From NCBI GenBank assembly GCA_040223615.1, contig JAVKFY010000011.1, positions 132,540 to 196,539 of the forward strand: a stretch of 64,000 nucleotides of DNA. Direction: 5' to 3'. Shown here one piece after another: positions 18,110 to 25,478 of this stretch. This DNA comes from JAVKFY01 sp040223615. GTDB taxonomy: Bacteria; Pseudomonadota; Alphaproteobacteria; GCA-2731375. Within the stretch, counting starts at the first letter, position 1. Each line of letters begins with the position of its first letter. Made by a program: the position numbers and the translations under genes. The notes under the pieces were generated by a model. That model was not told the origin of the DNA. It searched no databases and saw only the letters and a list, made by a program, of their open reading frames with translations.

Positions 18110-18186
18110 GTTAGAACGGCTTCACGCTGACCGGCTACGGCGCACGTCAACCCGGGATAGTCGTTGTCGTCTAGATCGTCGCCGCT

Positions 18187-20484
18187 CTAGCCGCGCAGTG
18201 CGCGCCAGACCCGTTCCGGGGTCGCCGGCATCTGGATCTCGGCGCCGTTCAGCGCGTCGCGGATCGCGTTCATGATCGCGGCCGGCGCGCCGGACGTCGC
18301 GTTCTCGCCGGCGCCCTTCACGCCAACGGGGTTGTCGGTCTCGATCACCTCGTTGGTGGCGATGGCGAAGTCCGGCAGGTCGTCGGCGCGCGGCATGGTG
18401 TAGTCCATGAAGCTGCCCGACAGGGTCTGGCCGCTGCCAGGGTCGTAGACCACGTCCTCAAGCAGCGCCTGGCCGATGCCCTGGGCGGCGCCGCCGTGCA
18501 TCTGGCCATCGACGATCATCGGGTTCACCACCCGGCCGACGTCGGCGACGATCGAATAGCGATCCAGGCGGACCTGGCCGGTGGCGGGATCGATCTCGAC
18601 CTCGGCGACGTGGCAGCCGTTGGAGTGCGCCTCGCGCTCGGTCAGGAAGTCGTGCTGCGCCGCCAGCCTCTTGCCCTGTCCGGCGGCGAAGCTCGCGACC
18701 TCGGCCAGGGTAGCGGCGCGGTCGGTGCCCTGGATGGTGAAGCTGCCCCCGGTATAGGCGATGTCGGCGGCCGCCGCCTCCAGCAGTTCGGCGGCCAGCT
18801 CGGTGCCGAGCTTGACCATGTCGCGGGCGCCGAACACCACCGCGGCACCGCCGATGCGCGCGGAGCGCGAGCCGTGCGAGCCGGAGCCGCGCGCGACCCG
18901 GTCGGTGTCGCCATAGGCAACCTTGATCGCCTCGAACGGCACACCGAGCTCGTCGGACAGGATCTGCGCGTACATCGTCGCGTGGCCCATGCCGAAATCC
19001 TGGGTCCCGGCGAGCAGGGTGATGGTGCCGTCGTCCTCGGCGACGACCTCGGCGAACTCGCCCGGCGCGCCGCCGTCATTCTCGATGAACAGCGACACGC
19101 CGATGCCGCGCTTCAAGCCCTTCTCCTCCGAGGCTTCGCGACGCGCCGCGAAGTGATCCCATTCGCCAAGGTCCAGGGCCCGGGCCAGGTTGGCGGTGAA
19201 CTGGCCGGAGTGATAGACGGCGCCGCCCGGCGCGGTCCACGGCATCTCGGCAGGCGTCACCAGGTTGCGCCGGCGCAGCTCGATACGGTCGTGGCCGGTC
19301 TCGCGCGCGGCCTGGTCGATCAGGCTCTCGATCAGGTAGTTGGTCTCGACCCGGCCAATGCCGCGATAGGCGGCCTGCGGCGTGGTGTTGGTGAACAGCG
19401 AGCGAATAGAGATGTCGGCGGCGGGAATGCGGTAGACGCCGCCGATGGTCGGCGGCAGGAAGTTGATGATGACCCAGATGTTGCGGCTGGGGATGTAGGC
19501 GCCGTGGCGCCAGTCGATGTTGGCGCGCACCGCCAGGAAGTTGCCGTCGGCGTCGAGTGCCAGTTCGGCGCGCATCACGTGGTCGCGCGACTGGTTGTCG
19601 GCCAGGAAACTCTCGGCCCGGTCGGCGGTCCACTTCACCGGCCGGCCCAGCAGCCTGGCCGCCGCCAGCGTGAGCGCGAATTCCGGATACACCCCGCCGC
19701 GCGCACCGAAGCCGCCGCCGGTGTCCGGCACCACCACGCGCAGGTTCTCCATCGGCATGTCGAACATCGCCGCCAGGCCGGCACGCATGCCGTGCGCGCC
19801 CTGACAGCCGACGTGCATGGTGACGTGGTCGTCGCCGTCGGGCTCGGCCAGGCAGGCGCGTGGCTCCATGAAGGCGATGACGACGCGATTGTTGACCAGG
19901 GTCATGGACGTGACGTGCGCTGCCTGCTCGAACGCCTGCTTCGCCGCCGCTGCGTCGCCGCCGGCCCAGTCCAGCGACACGTTGTCGGGCGCGGCGTCCC
20001 ACAGCGGCGCCTCGGCGGCCAGCGCCTGCTCGATGGTGACCGCCGCCGATAGTTCGTCGTAGTCGACCTCGACGGCCTGTGCCGCGTCGCGCGCCTGTTC
20101 CAGCGTGTCGGCGACGACGAAGGCGACCGGCTCGCCGAGATAGCGCACCCGGTCGGTCGCCAGCGGATACTGCGAGGCGTCGGTCGCCGGCTCGCCGTCG
20201 CGGCCGCGCACGTCGAACGGCGGTTCCGTGGTCAGCGACGGGATCGGATGCTTGATCACGTCGCGCAGGTCGGCTGCGGCGTAAACCGCGCGCACGCCCG
20301 CCATCGCCCGCGCCGCGCCGGTGTCGATGGCGCGGATCGTGGCGTGCGGATGCGGCGAACGCACCACGATCGCAGTCAGTTGGCCGTCGCGGGTCAGATC
20401 GTCGCTGAACTGGCTGGCGCCAGTCAGAAAGCGGCGATCCTCGACCCGCGGGACCGACGCGCCAATACCCTTGTGCTCTGTCAT
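18187..20484 (-). CDS. Xanthine dehydrogenase-family molybdopterin-binding subunit (CoxL-like)
   Basis: A 765-residue large subunit of a molybdenum hydroxylase. Features are the N-terminal GASVPRVEDRRFLTGASQF, GGGFGARGGVYPE, an AYRGIGR active-site loop where true CO dehydrogenase has AYRCSFR, GSHGSRSARIGG, and the C-terminal catalytic Glu in VKGAGENATSGAP. The loop argues against CO oxidation and for a hydroxylase acting on an aldehyde or N-heterocycle. GAGGGCAATCAG precedes the ATG. The 2Fe-2S and FAD subunits that normally sit beside it are absent, so it must recruit partners encoded elsewhere. Confidence 0.9.
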   Translation of the reverse strand: MTEHKGIGASVPRVEDRRFLTGASQFSDDLTRDGQLTAIVVRSPHPHATIRAIDTGAARAMAGVRAVYAAADLRDVIKHPIPSLTTEPPFDVRGRDGEPATDASQYPLATDRVRYLGEPVAFVVADTLEQARDAAQAVEVDYDELSAAVTIEQALAAEAPLWDAAPDNVSLDWAGGDAAAAKQAFEQAAHVTSMTLVNNRVVIAFMEPRACLAEPDGDDHVTMHVGCQGAHGMRAGLAAMFDMPMENLRVVVPDTGGGFGARGGVYPEFALTLAAARLLGRPVKWTADRAESFLADNQSRDHVMRAELALDADGNFLAVRANIDWRHGAYIPSRNIWVIINFLPPTIGGVYRIPAADISIRSLFTNTTPQAAYRGIGRVETNYLIESLIDQAARETGHDRIELRRRNLVTPAEMPWTAPGGAVYHSGQFTANLARALDLGEWDHFAARREASEEKGLKRGIGVSLFIENDGGAPGEFAEVVAEDDGTITLLAGTQDFGMGHATMYAQILSDELGVPFEAIKVAYGDTDRVARGSGSHGSRSARIGGAAVVFGARDMVKLGTELAAELLEAAAADIAYTGGSFTIQGTDRAATLAEVASFAAGQGKRLAAQHDFLTEREAHSNGCHVAEVEIDPATGQVRLDRYSIVADVGRVVNPMIVDGQMHGGAAQGIGQALLEDVVYDPGSGQTLSGSFMDYTMPRADDLPDFAIATNEVIETDNPVGVKGAGENATSGAPAAIMNAIRDALNGAEIQMPATPERVWRALRG

Positions 20485-20751
20485 CTGATTGCCCTCTTCC
20501 GCGCGCATGATGCCGTTCGCAGGGGGCAACGCCAAGCACCGGCTTGCTTGACACGTACCGGCGCCCGTGCGATGCGACCACAGGTTTTGTCCGCGAATGC
20601 GCGACGGACGGCGACATGCCGATTCCCTCCCGGGCCAGGCCGTTTGAAATCGTTCGCGCCGCAATCGCGCGTGGCGGCGAACACAAGGGCACCACGACAC
20701 GACGACCGCCGAGAAGGGCTGACGCGTGGGTGCGATAGGCAGAATTACAGT

Positions 20752-21966
20752 TTGACCGACACGACGTTTACCGGCCTCGGCCTCGCCGAGCCGTTGATAC
20801 GTGCACTGAACCAGGCACGCTTCACCCAACCGACTCCCATTCAAGCCAAGGCGATCGGACCGATCCTGCAGGGTCGCGACCTGCTCGGCCTGGCACAGAC
20901 CGGCACCGGCAAGACCGCGGCCTTCGCGCTGCCGTTGCTGCATCACCTCGCCGCCGATACCGCGCCCCTGGCCAAGCGGTCGGTGCGGGCGCTGATCCTG
21001 GCGCCGACGCGCGAACTGGCGCTACAGATCCAGGCCGAGATCAAGATGCTGTCGGCGCACCTGAAGCTGCGCAGCGTCACCGTCATGGGCGGCGTCGGCC
21101 GCCAGCCGCAGGTGCGCGCGGTGGCGCGCGGGGCCGACATCATGGTCGGCACGCCTGGCCGGGTGCTCGACCTGTTGCAGGCCGGCGACATGCGCCTCGA
21201 CACGTTGACCCACTTCGTGCTCGACGAGGCCGACCGGATGCTCGACTTCGGCTTCATCCGCGACATCCGCAAGATCGTCGAGCGGCTGCCGGAGAAGCGC
21301 CAGTCGCTGCTGTTCTCGGCCACCATGCCGGACGACGTCGCCAAGCTGGCGGCGACGATCCTGGACCGGCCGGAGCGGGTCGAGGCTGGCCGCGACAAGA
21401 TGATTGCGCCCGAGCGTATCGACCAGCAGGTGCATTTCGTCGCCCAGGGCGACAAGCGCGCGCTGCTCAACCAGTTGCTGGCCGATGGCCAGGTGGCGCG
21501 GGCGATCGTGTTCACCCGCACCAAGCACGGCGCCAACCGCGTCGCCAAGCACCTGATGACCGACGGCACCGAGGCGGACGCGATCCACGGCAACAAGAGC
21601 CAGTCGGCGCGGCAGACCGCGCTGGCCCGGTTCCGCGACGGCCGCGCCCGGGTGCTGGTCGCCACCGACATCGCCGCGCGCGGCATCGACGTGGCCGGCA
21701 TCAGCCACGTGTTCAACTTCGACCTGCCGAATGTCCCGGAAAGCTACGTGCACCGCATTGGGCGGACCGCGCGCGCCGGGGCCAGCGGCACGGCGGTGTC
21801 GTTCTGCGACGCCAGCGAGGTCGAGTATCTGCGCGACATCGAAAAACTGACCGGCCATCGGTTGCAGGTCATCGGCGGCGGCGCCCCGGACACCGTCGCG
21901 ACCAAGGCGCCGAAGAAGCCTCGACGGAACAGAAACCGCGGCCGGCGGTTCCAGAAAGCGGCCTGA
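20752..21966 (+). CDS. DEAD-box ATP-dependent RNA helicase
   Basis: A 404-residue DEAD-box helicase. Motifs are Q-motif FTQPTPIQAKAI, Walker A AQTGTGKT at residues 48-55, DEAD at 158-161, SAT in FSATMPDD, TDIAARGIDV and HRIGRTARAG. The tail is basic (KKPRRNRNRGRR), as in RhlE-type RNA helicases that unwind rRNA or mRNA structure. The start appears to be the TTG at 20752, giving LTDTTFTGLG; no ATG or GTG fits better in frame. A cold-shock gene follows 66 bp downstream, a pairing that suggests a role in low-temperature RNA remodelling. Confidence 0.92.
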   Translation: MTDTTFTGLGLAEPLIRALNQARFTQPTPIQAKAIGPILQGRDLLGLAQTGTGKTAAFALPLLHHLAADTAPLAKRSVRALILAPTRELALQIQAEIKMLSAHLKLRSVTVMGGVGRQPQVRAVARGADIMVGTPGRVLDLLQAGDMRLDTLTHFVLDEADRMLDFGFIRDIRKIVERLPEKRQSLLFSATMPDDVAKLAATILDRPERVEAGRDKMIAPERIDQQVHFVAQGDKRALLNQLLADGQVARAIVFTRTKHGANRVAKHLMTDGTEADAIHGNKSQSARQTALARFRDGRARVLVATDIAARGIDVAGISHVFNFDLPNVPESYVHRIGRTARAGASGTAVSFCDASEVEYLRDIEKLTGHRLQVIGGGAPDTVATKAPKKPRRNRNRGRRFQKAA

Positions 21967-22032
21967 GCATTGGCCGCCGAAGCGTAATATGCGTAATCGG
22001 CATCAACCACTTCGCCAAAGGAGACTTTCGAC

Positions 22033-22242
22033 ATGGCGACCGGTACCGTGAAATGGTTCAACGCAACCAAGGGTTTCGGCTTCATCGAACCGGATGAAGG
22101 CGGCAAGGACGTGTTCGTGCACATCAGCGCCGTCGAACGCGCGGGGATGAGCAACCCGAACGAGGGTGACAAGATTGCTTTCGATCTGCACCGCGACCCG
22201 AAAAAAGGCCGCGTTTCGGCCGAGAATCTGCGCAAACTGTAG
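22033..22242 (+). CDS. Cold-shock protein, CspA family
   Basis: A 69-residue single cold-shock domain with RNP1 KGFGFIEP and RNP2 VFVHISAV and the start MATGTVKWFNATKGF. It binds single-stranded RNA or DNA and melts RNA structure. AAAGGAG precedes the ATG. It sits directly after the DEAD-box helicase and before a small basic protein. A GC-rich hairpin follows 18 bp after the stop. Confidence 0.96.
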   Translation: MATGTVKWFNATKGFGFIEPDEGGKDVFVHISAVERAGMSNPNEGDKIAFDLHRDPKKGRVSAENLRKL

Positions 22243-22260
22243 CGCACACGCGCTGGAATC

Positions 22261-22279
22261 CGACGGCGGCGCGCCGTCG
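22261..22279 (+). terminator. Hairpin after cspA, possible terminator or processing site
   Basis: CGACGGCG-GCG-CGCCGTCG is a perfect 8-bp stem with a 3-base loop, followed by TCGGTTTCC. The short T tract makes it only a moderate terminator. Partial termination here would lower expression of the small basic gene 32 bp further on. Confidence 0.45.
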
Positions 22280-22310
22280 TCGGTTTCCGTCCACCTGATG
22301 GAGAATGCCG

Positions 22311-22463
22311 ATGGCCCGTAGGCCGAACTACAATTTCGAGCGCATGGAGCGCGAACGTCAAAAGGCCGCGAAAAAGGCCCAAAAACTGGAAGCCAAGCGG
22401 GCCAAGGCCGCCGCCAAGCGAGGCGAAGGCGAGGACCAGCCCGAGGAACCGCCGGCCGACTAG
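22311..22463 (+). CDS. Small basic, charged protein of 50 residues, unknown function
   Basis: The frame begins MARRPNYNFERMERERQKAA, continues with a lysine/alanine-rich helix (KKAQKLEAKRAKAAAKR) and ends in an acidic, proline-rich tail (EGEDQPEEPPAD). GATGGAG lies about 7 bases before the ATG. Proteins with an MARRPNY-type start of this size are widespread in alphaproteobacteria as I recall, but have no assigned function. The position after cspA suggests a nucleic-acid-binding role, which is inference. Confidence 0.75.
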   Translation: MARRPNYNFERMERERQKAAKKAQKLEAKRAKAAAKRGEGEDQPEEPPAD

Positions 22464-22541
22464 GCCCGCCGCCAAGCCTGGCGCCTCGACCCGGGGCGCC
22501 GGATATGCTGGCATCGCCCTCGCCATCTGGGGAGCGCGCCG

Positions 22542-23555
22542 ATGCCCGATCACGAAACTTTCATCCTCCGCGACTTCCGGTTGCAGACCGGTATCGTGTT
22601 GCCGACCGCCGAGCTGGCCTACAAGACCTATGGCACGCTGTCGCCGGCGCGCGACAACGCGATCCTCTACCCGACCTCCTACGGTGCGCAGCACGGCGAT
22701 ATCGACTGGCTGGTCGGACCCGGGCGCGTGCTCGATCCGGAACGCTGGTTCATCGTCATCCCCAACCAGTTCGGCAACGGCGCCTCGTCGTCGCCCTCCA
22801 CGCTGCCGGAGCCGTTCGGGCCCGGCCGGTTTCCGCGCTTCCGGCACTGGGACAATATCGAGGCGCAGCGCCGGCTGCTGACCGAGGTGTTCGGCATCGA
22901 GCAGCTCGCCCTGGTCTACGGCTGGTCGATGGGCGCGCAGCAGGCACTGCACTGGGGCGCGATCCATCCCGACCGGGTGCGCGCGCTCTGCGCCGTCTGC
23001 GGCTCGGCACGGACGTCGATCCACAACAAGGTGTTCCTGGAGGGCGTGCGCTCGACGCTGTGCGGCGACACGACCTGGCGCGGCGACCGTTTCGTCGGCC
23101 GCCCGACGCAGGGCCTGCGCGCCATGGGCCGGGTCTATGCCGGCTGGGCGATGAGCCAGGCGTTCTATCGCGAGCGACTGTACGAGACCATCGGCTACGA
23201 CAGCCTGGAGGACTGGCTGGTGCGCAACTGGGAGGCCAACTTCCTGCGCCGCGACGGTCACGACCTGCTGTCGATGCTGGACACGTGGTACCACTCCGAC
23301 ATCGCCGACAACGAGATCTTCGGCGGCGACCTGGGCGCGGCGCTGGGCGCGATCACGGCGAAGGCCATCGTGATGCCGTCTCGCACCGACCTCTACTTCA
23401 CGCCCGAGGACAGCGAGATCGAGACCGCCAAGATGCCGAACGCGGCGTATCGCCCGATCGAGTCGATCTGGGGCCACCGCGCCGGCAACCCGGCGCAGAA
23501 CCCCGACGACGAGGCGGTGCTGCGAGCGGCGGTGGCGGAGTTGCTCGGCGGCTGA
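22542..23555 (+). CDS. Alpha/beta-fold hydrolase of the homoserine O-acetyltransferase (MetX)-like family
   Basis: A 337-residue protein matching the MetX-like alpha/beta hydrolases. The N-terminus ETFILRDFRLQTGIVLP and AYKTYGTLSPARDNAILYP are family features. The nucleophile elbow GWSMGAQQAL carries the catalytic Ser, and WGHRAGNP supplies the C-terminal His. The start has GGGGAG upstream. True MetX usually has a GGSMGG elbow and a fuller acyl-CoA tunnel, so this is more likely a hydrolase or acyltransferase of unknown substrate. A strong intrinsic terminator follows the stop. Confidence 0.85.
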   Translation: MPDHETFILRDFRLQTGIVLPTAELAYKTYGTLSPARDNAILYPTSYGAQHGDIDWLVGPGRVLDPERWFIVIPNQFGNGASSSPSTLPEPFGPGRFPRFRHWDNIEAQRRLLTEVFGIEQLALVYGWSMGAQQALHWGAIHPDRVRALCAVCGSARTSIHNKVFLEGVRSTLCGDTTWRGDRFVGRPTQGLRAMGRVYAGWAMSQAFYRERLYETIGYDSLEDWLVRNWEANFLRRDGHDLLSMLDTWYHSDIADNEIFGGDLGAALGAITAKAIVMPSRTDLYFTPEDSEIETAKMPNAAYRPIESIWGHRAGNPAQNPDDEAVLRAAVAELLGG

Positions 23556-23561
23556 GCAAGT

Positions 23562-23588
23562 GCCCGGGCGGGACCCGGGCGGTTTTCT
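23562..23588 (+). terminator. Intrinsic terminator after the MetX-like gene
   Basis: GCCCGGG-CGGGA-CCCGGGC forms a perfect 7-bp GC stem followed by GGTTTTCTT. It begins 6 bp after the stop and ends 10 bp before the predicted ECF41 promoter, so it insulates the next operon. Confidence 0.8.
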
Positions 23589-23597
23589 TCCGGGCCA

Positions 23598-23624
23598 TGT
23601 CACATCGTGCGGCGCTACCTCGTC
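23598..23624 (+). promoter_or_regulatory. Predicted ECF41-type sigma factor promoter
   Basis: TGTCACA at 23598-23604 and CGTC at 23621-23624 are separated by 16 bp. This is the target motif I know for ECF41 sigma factors, and an ECF41-type sigma gene lies in the operon that starts 28 bp downstream. The element sits just after an intrinsic terminator. A perfect 7-bp inverted repeat (CCTCGTC at 23618-23624 with GACGAGG at 23635-23641) overlaps the -10 element and reaches the first ribosome binding site. Confidence 0.78.
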
Positions 23625-23651
23625 CTATCACCAAGACGAGGAGATTTGCCC

Positions 23652-24032
23652 ATGCGCGTCGCGGTGGCTCTGCTGGTTGGCGTGTTCTTGTTCGGTAACG
23701 GCGGCTTCATGCTGCTGGCGCCGGGCGTCTGGTACGAGACGGTACCCGGCGTGATCGGTACCGGACCGCTGAACGTGCACTTCGTGCGCGATATCGGTGC
23801 CGCTTACCTGGCCAGCGCCGGCGCGGCGCTGTGGCTGGCGGCGGACCGGCGTGCCTGGCCGGCGGCATTGGTCGCCAGCATCTTCCTGGGCCTGCACGGG
23901 TTGATCCATCTCGTCGAGTGGCTTGGCGGGCACGGTCACGGGCATCTCGCAACCGACCTGCCGGGCATCTGGTTGCCGCCGCTGGCCCTGCTCTGGCTGG
24001 GCTGGCCGCGACGCGCGACGAAGGAGACCTGA
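23652..24032 (+). CDS. Small four-helix membrane protein, unknown function
   Basis: A 126-residue integral membrane protein with about four hydrophobic helices (near residues 3-22, 46-64, 69-88 and 103-119). A His/Gly-rich loop (LGGHGHGHLA) precedes the last helix and could bind metal. GACGAGGAG precedes the ATG. It is the first gene behind the ECF41-type promoter and ends 1 bp before the AhpD/CMD-like gene. I do not recognise a named family. Its place suggests a membrane component of the response controlled by the sigma factor. Confidence 0.78.
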   Translation: MRVAVALLVGVFLFGNGGFMLLAPGVWYETVPGVIGTGPLNVHFVRDIGAAYLASAGAALWLAADRRAWPAALVASIFLGLHGLIHLVEWLGGHGHGHLATDLPGIWLPPLALLWLGWPRRATKET

Positions 24033-24033
24033 C

Positions 24034-24576
24034 ATGCTGAAATGGCTGATCCGCAACCGGCTCGATGCGTTCGAGAAGAAGTATCGCTATGACCTTGGCT
24101 ACATGCGCGAGCTGATGGACCTGGACTATGCCGGCTTCCGGCACTTCGCGCGCGCCATCGGCGGCGGCAAGTATCGCGGCGCGCTACCGCGCGATGCCTG
24201 GTACGCGGCCAAGCTGGCGACCATGCAACACGACGATTGCGGCCCCTGCGCGCAACTTTGCGTCGACATGGCGCTGGAAGAAGGCGTCCCAGCCGACGCG
24301 CTCAAGGCCGGCGCGGACCGCGCGCCGGCGGCGATGCCGGCTGACATGGCGCTGGCCTGGCGCTTCGCCACCGCGACGCTGACCCGCGATCCGGCCGCCG
24401 ACCATCTGCGTGATCAGGCCGTGGCGCGCTGGGGGGCGGCCGGCGCGGCGTCCCTGGCGCTCACCATCACGCTGGCGCGGCTCTACCCGACGCTGAAATA
24501 CGCCATGGGCCACGGCAAGACATGTCAGACGCTGAGCGTAGCGGGCACGGAGAACCCGTTGCGGCCGGTGGCATGA
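24034..24576 (+). CDS. AhpD/carboxymuconolactone decarboxylase-like protein with CxxC
   Basis: A 180-residue helical protein. The motif HDDCGPCAQLCVDMALEEGV (residues about 68-87) resembles the redox CxxC helix of AhpD-type alkylhydroperoxidases in the CMD superfamily. AGGAGACC precedes the ATG. It overlaps the sigma factor start by 4 bp, so the two are translationally coupled. CMD-superfamily proteins are the classic neighbours of ECF41 sigma factors, which supports the family call and makes it a probable regulon member, perhaps in peroxide or organic radical detoxification. Confidence 0.8.
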   Translation: MLKWLIRNRLDAFEKKYRYDLGYMRELMDLDYAGFRHFARAIGGGKYRGALPRDAWYAAKLATMQHDDCGPCAQLCVDMALEEGVPADALKAGADRAPAAMPADMALAWRFATATLTRDPAADHLRDQAVARWGAAGAASLALTITLARLYPTLKYAMGHGKTCQTLSVAGTENPLRPVA

Positions 24577-25448
24577 ACGACGACGCGGCAGCCGGCTTCG
24601 AGCCGCACCGGCGGCACCTGATCGCGCTCGCCTACCGGATGCTGGGCTCGCGCAGCGAAGCGGAGGACATCGTGCAGGACGCCTATTTGCGCTGGCACCG
24701 GACCGAGCGGGCAGAGGTGGCGGAAGCGCGCGGCTTCCTGACCACAGTGGTCACGCGGCTCTGCCTCGACCACCTGAAGTCGGCTCGCGTGCGACGCGAG
24801 AGCTATGTCGGCCCCTGGCTGCCCGAGCCGGTGCTGGACGCGCAAGCGCTGTCGCCGGAGCGGTCGAGCGAGATCGCCGAGGACCTGACCATTGCCCTGC
24901 TGATGACCATGGAACGCCTGTCGCCGCTGGAGCGCGCCGCCTTCCTGCTGCATGACGTGTTCGAGCTCGATTTCGCCGAGGTGGCCTCGACCCTGGACCG
25001 ATCGCCGGCCGCCTGCCGCCAGTTGGCCGCCCGCGCCCGGACCCAGGTGCAACGCGACCGGCCGCGCTATGGCACCAACCGGAAAGACGCCGATCGCCTG
25101 GTCCGCGCCTTCAAGACCGCGGCGGAACAGGGCGACGTGGCCGCGCTCGTCGAAGTGCTGGCCGGAGACGTCGTGCTCTACAACGATGCCGGCGGCCGAC
25201 GTCACGCCGCACTGAACCCGATCTTCGGTCGCGATCGGTTCCTGCGCTTCGTCGCCGGCATTCGCAAGAAGGATCCCGACGTCGGAGCGATCCGCTACGA
25301 GGTCGCCGAGGTCAACGGCCGGCCCGGCTTGCTGGGGCACGAGGTCGACGGCGGCCACTTCGCCATCGCTTTCGACTGCGTCGACGGCAGGATCGTGGCG
25401 GTCTACACCATGTTGAACCCGGACAAGCTGACGCATCTGCCGCATTGA
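24573..25448 (+). CDS. ECF-type RNA polymerase sigma factor, ECF41 (SigJ-like) group
   Basis: A 291-residue sigma factor. Region 2 (LIALAYRMLGSRSEAEDIVQ) and region 4 (LSPLERAAFLLHDVFELDF) are followed by a C-terminal SnoaL-like extension (about 175-291) absent from ordinary ECF factors. The linker motif YVGPWLPEPV (WLPEPV at 82-87) is diagnostic for ECF41. In the extension, NDAGGRRHAAL matches the region of the conserved DGGGR-type motif. ECF41 factors have no anti-sigma partner; the fused domain controls activity, and none is encoded here. The operon carries the matching promoter motif upstream, implying autoregulation. Confidence 0.93.
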   Translation: MNDDAAAGFEPHRRHLIALAYRMLGSRSEAEDIVQDAYLRWHRTERAEVAEARGFLTTVVTRLCLDHLKSARVRRESYVGPWLPEPVLDAQALSPERSSEIAEDLTIALLMTMERLSPLERAAFLLHDVFELDFAEVASTLDRSPAACRQLAARARTQVQRDRPRYGTNRKDADRLVRAFKTAAEQGDVAALVEVLAGDVVLYNDAGGRRHAALNPIFGRDRFLRFVAGIRKKDPDVGAIRYEVAEVNGRPGLLGHEVDGGHFAIAFDCVDGRIVAVYTMLNPDKLTHLPH

Positions 25449-25478
25449 CCTGGCGCACGGGCGGACGATATCGCATGG

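Noticed and set aside
22542..23555. Reading this gene as metX, homoserine O-acetyltransferase
   Set aside because: The fold matches, but the elbow is GWSMG and no methionine genes adjoin. Only a family-level call is justified.
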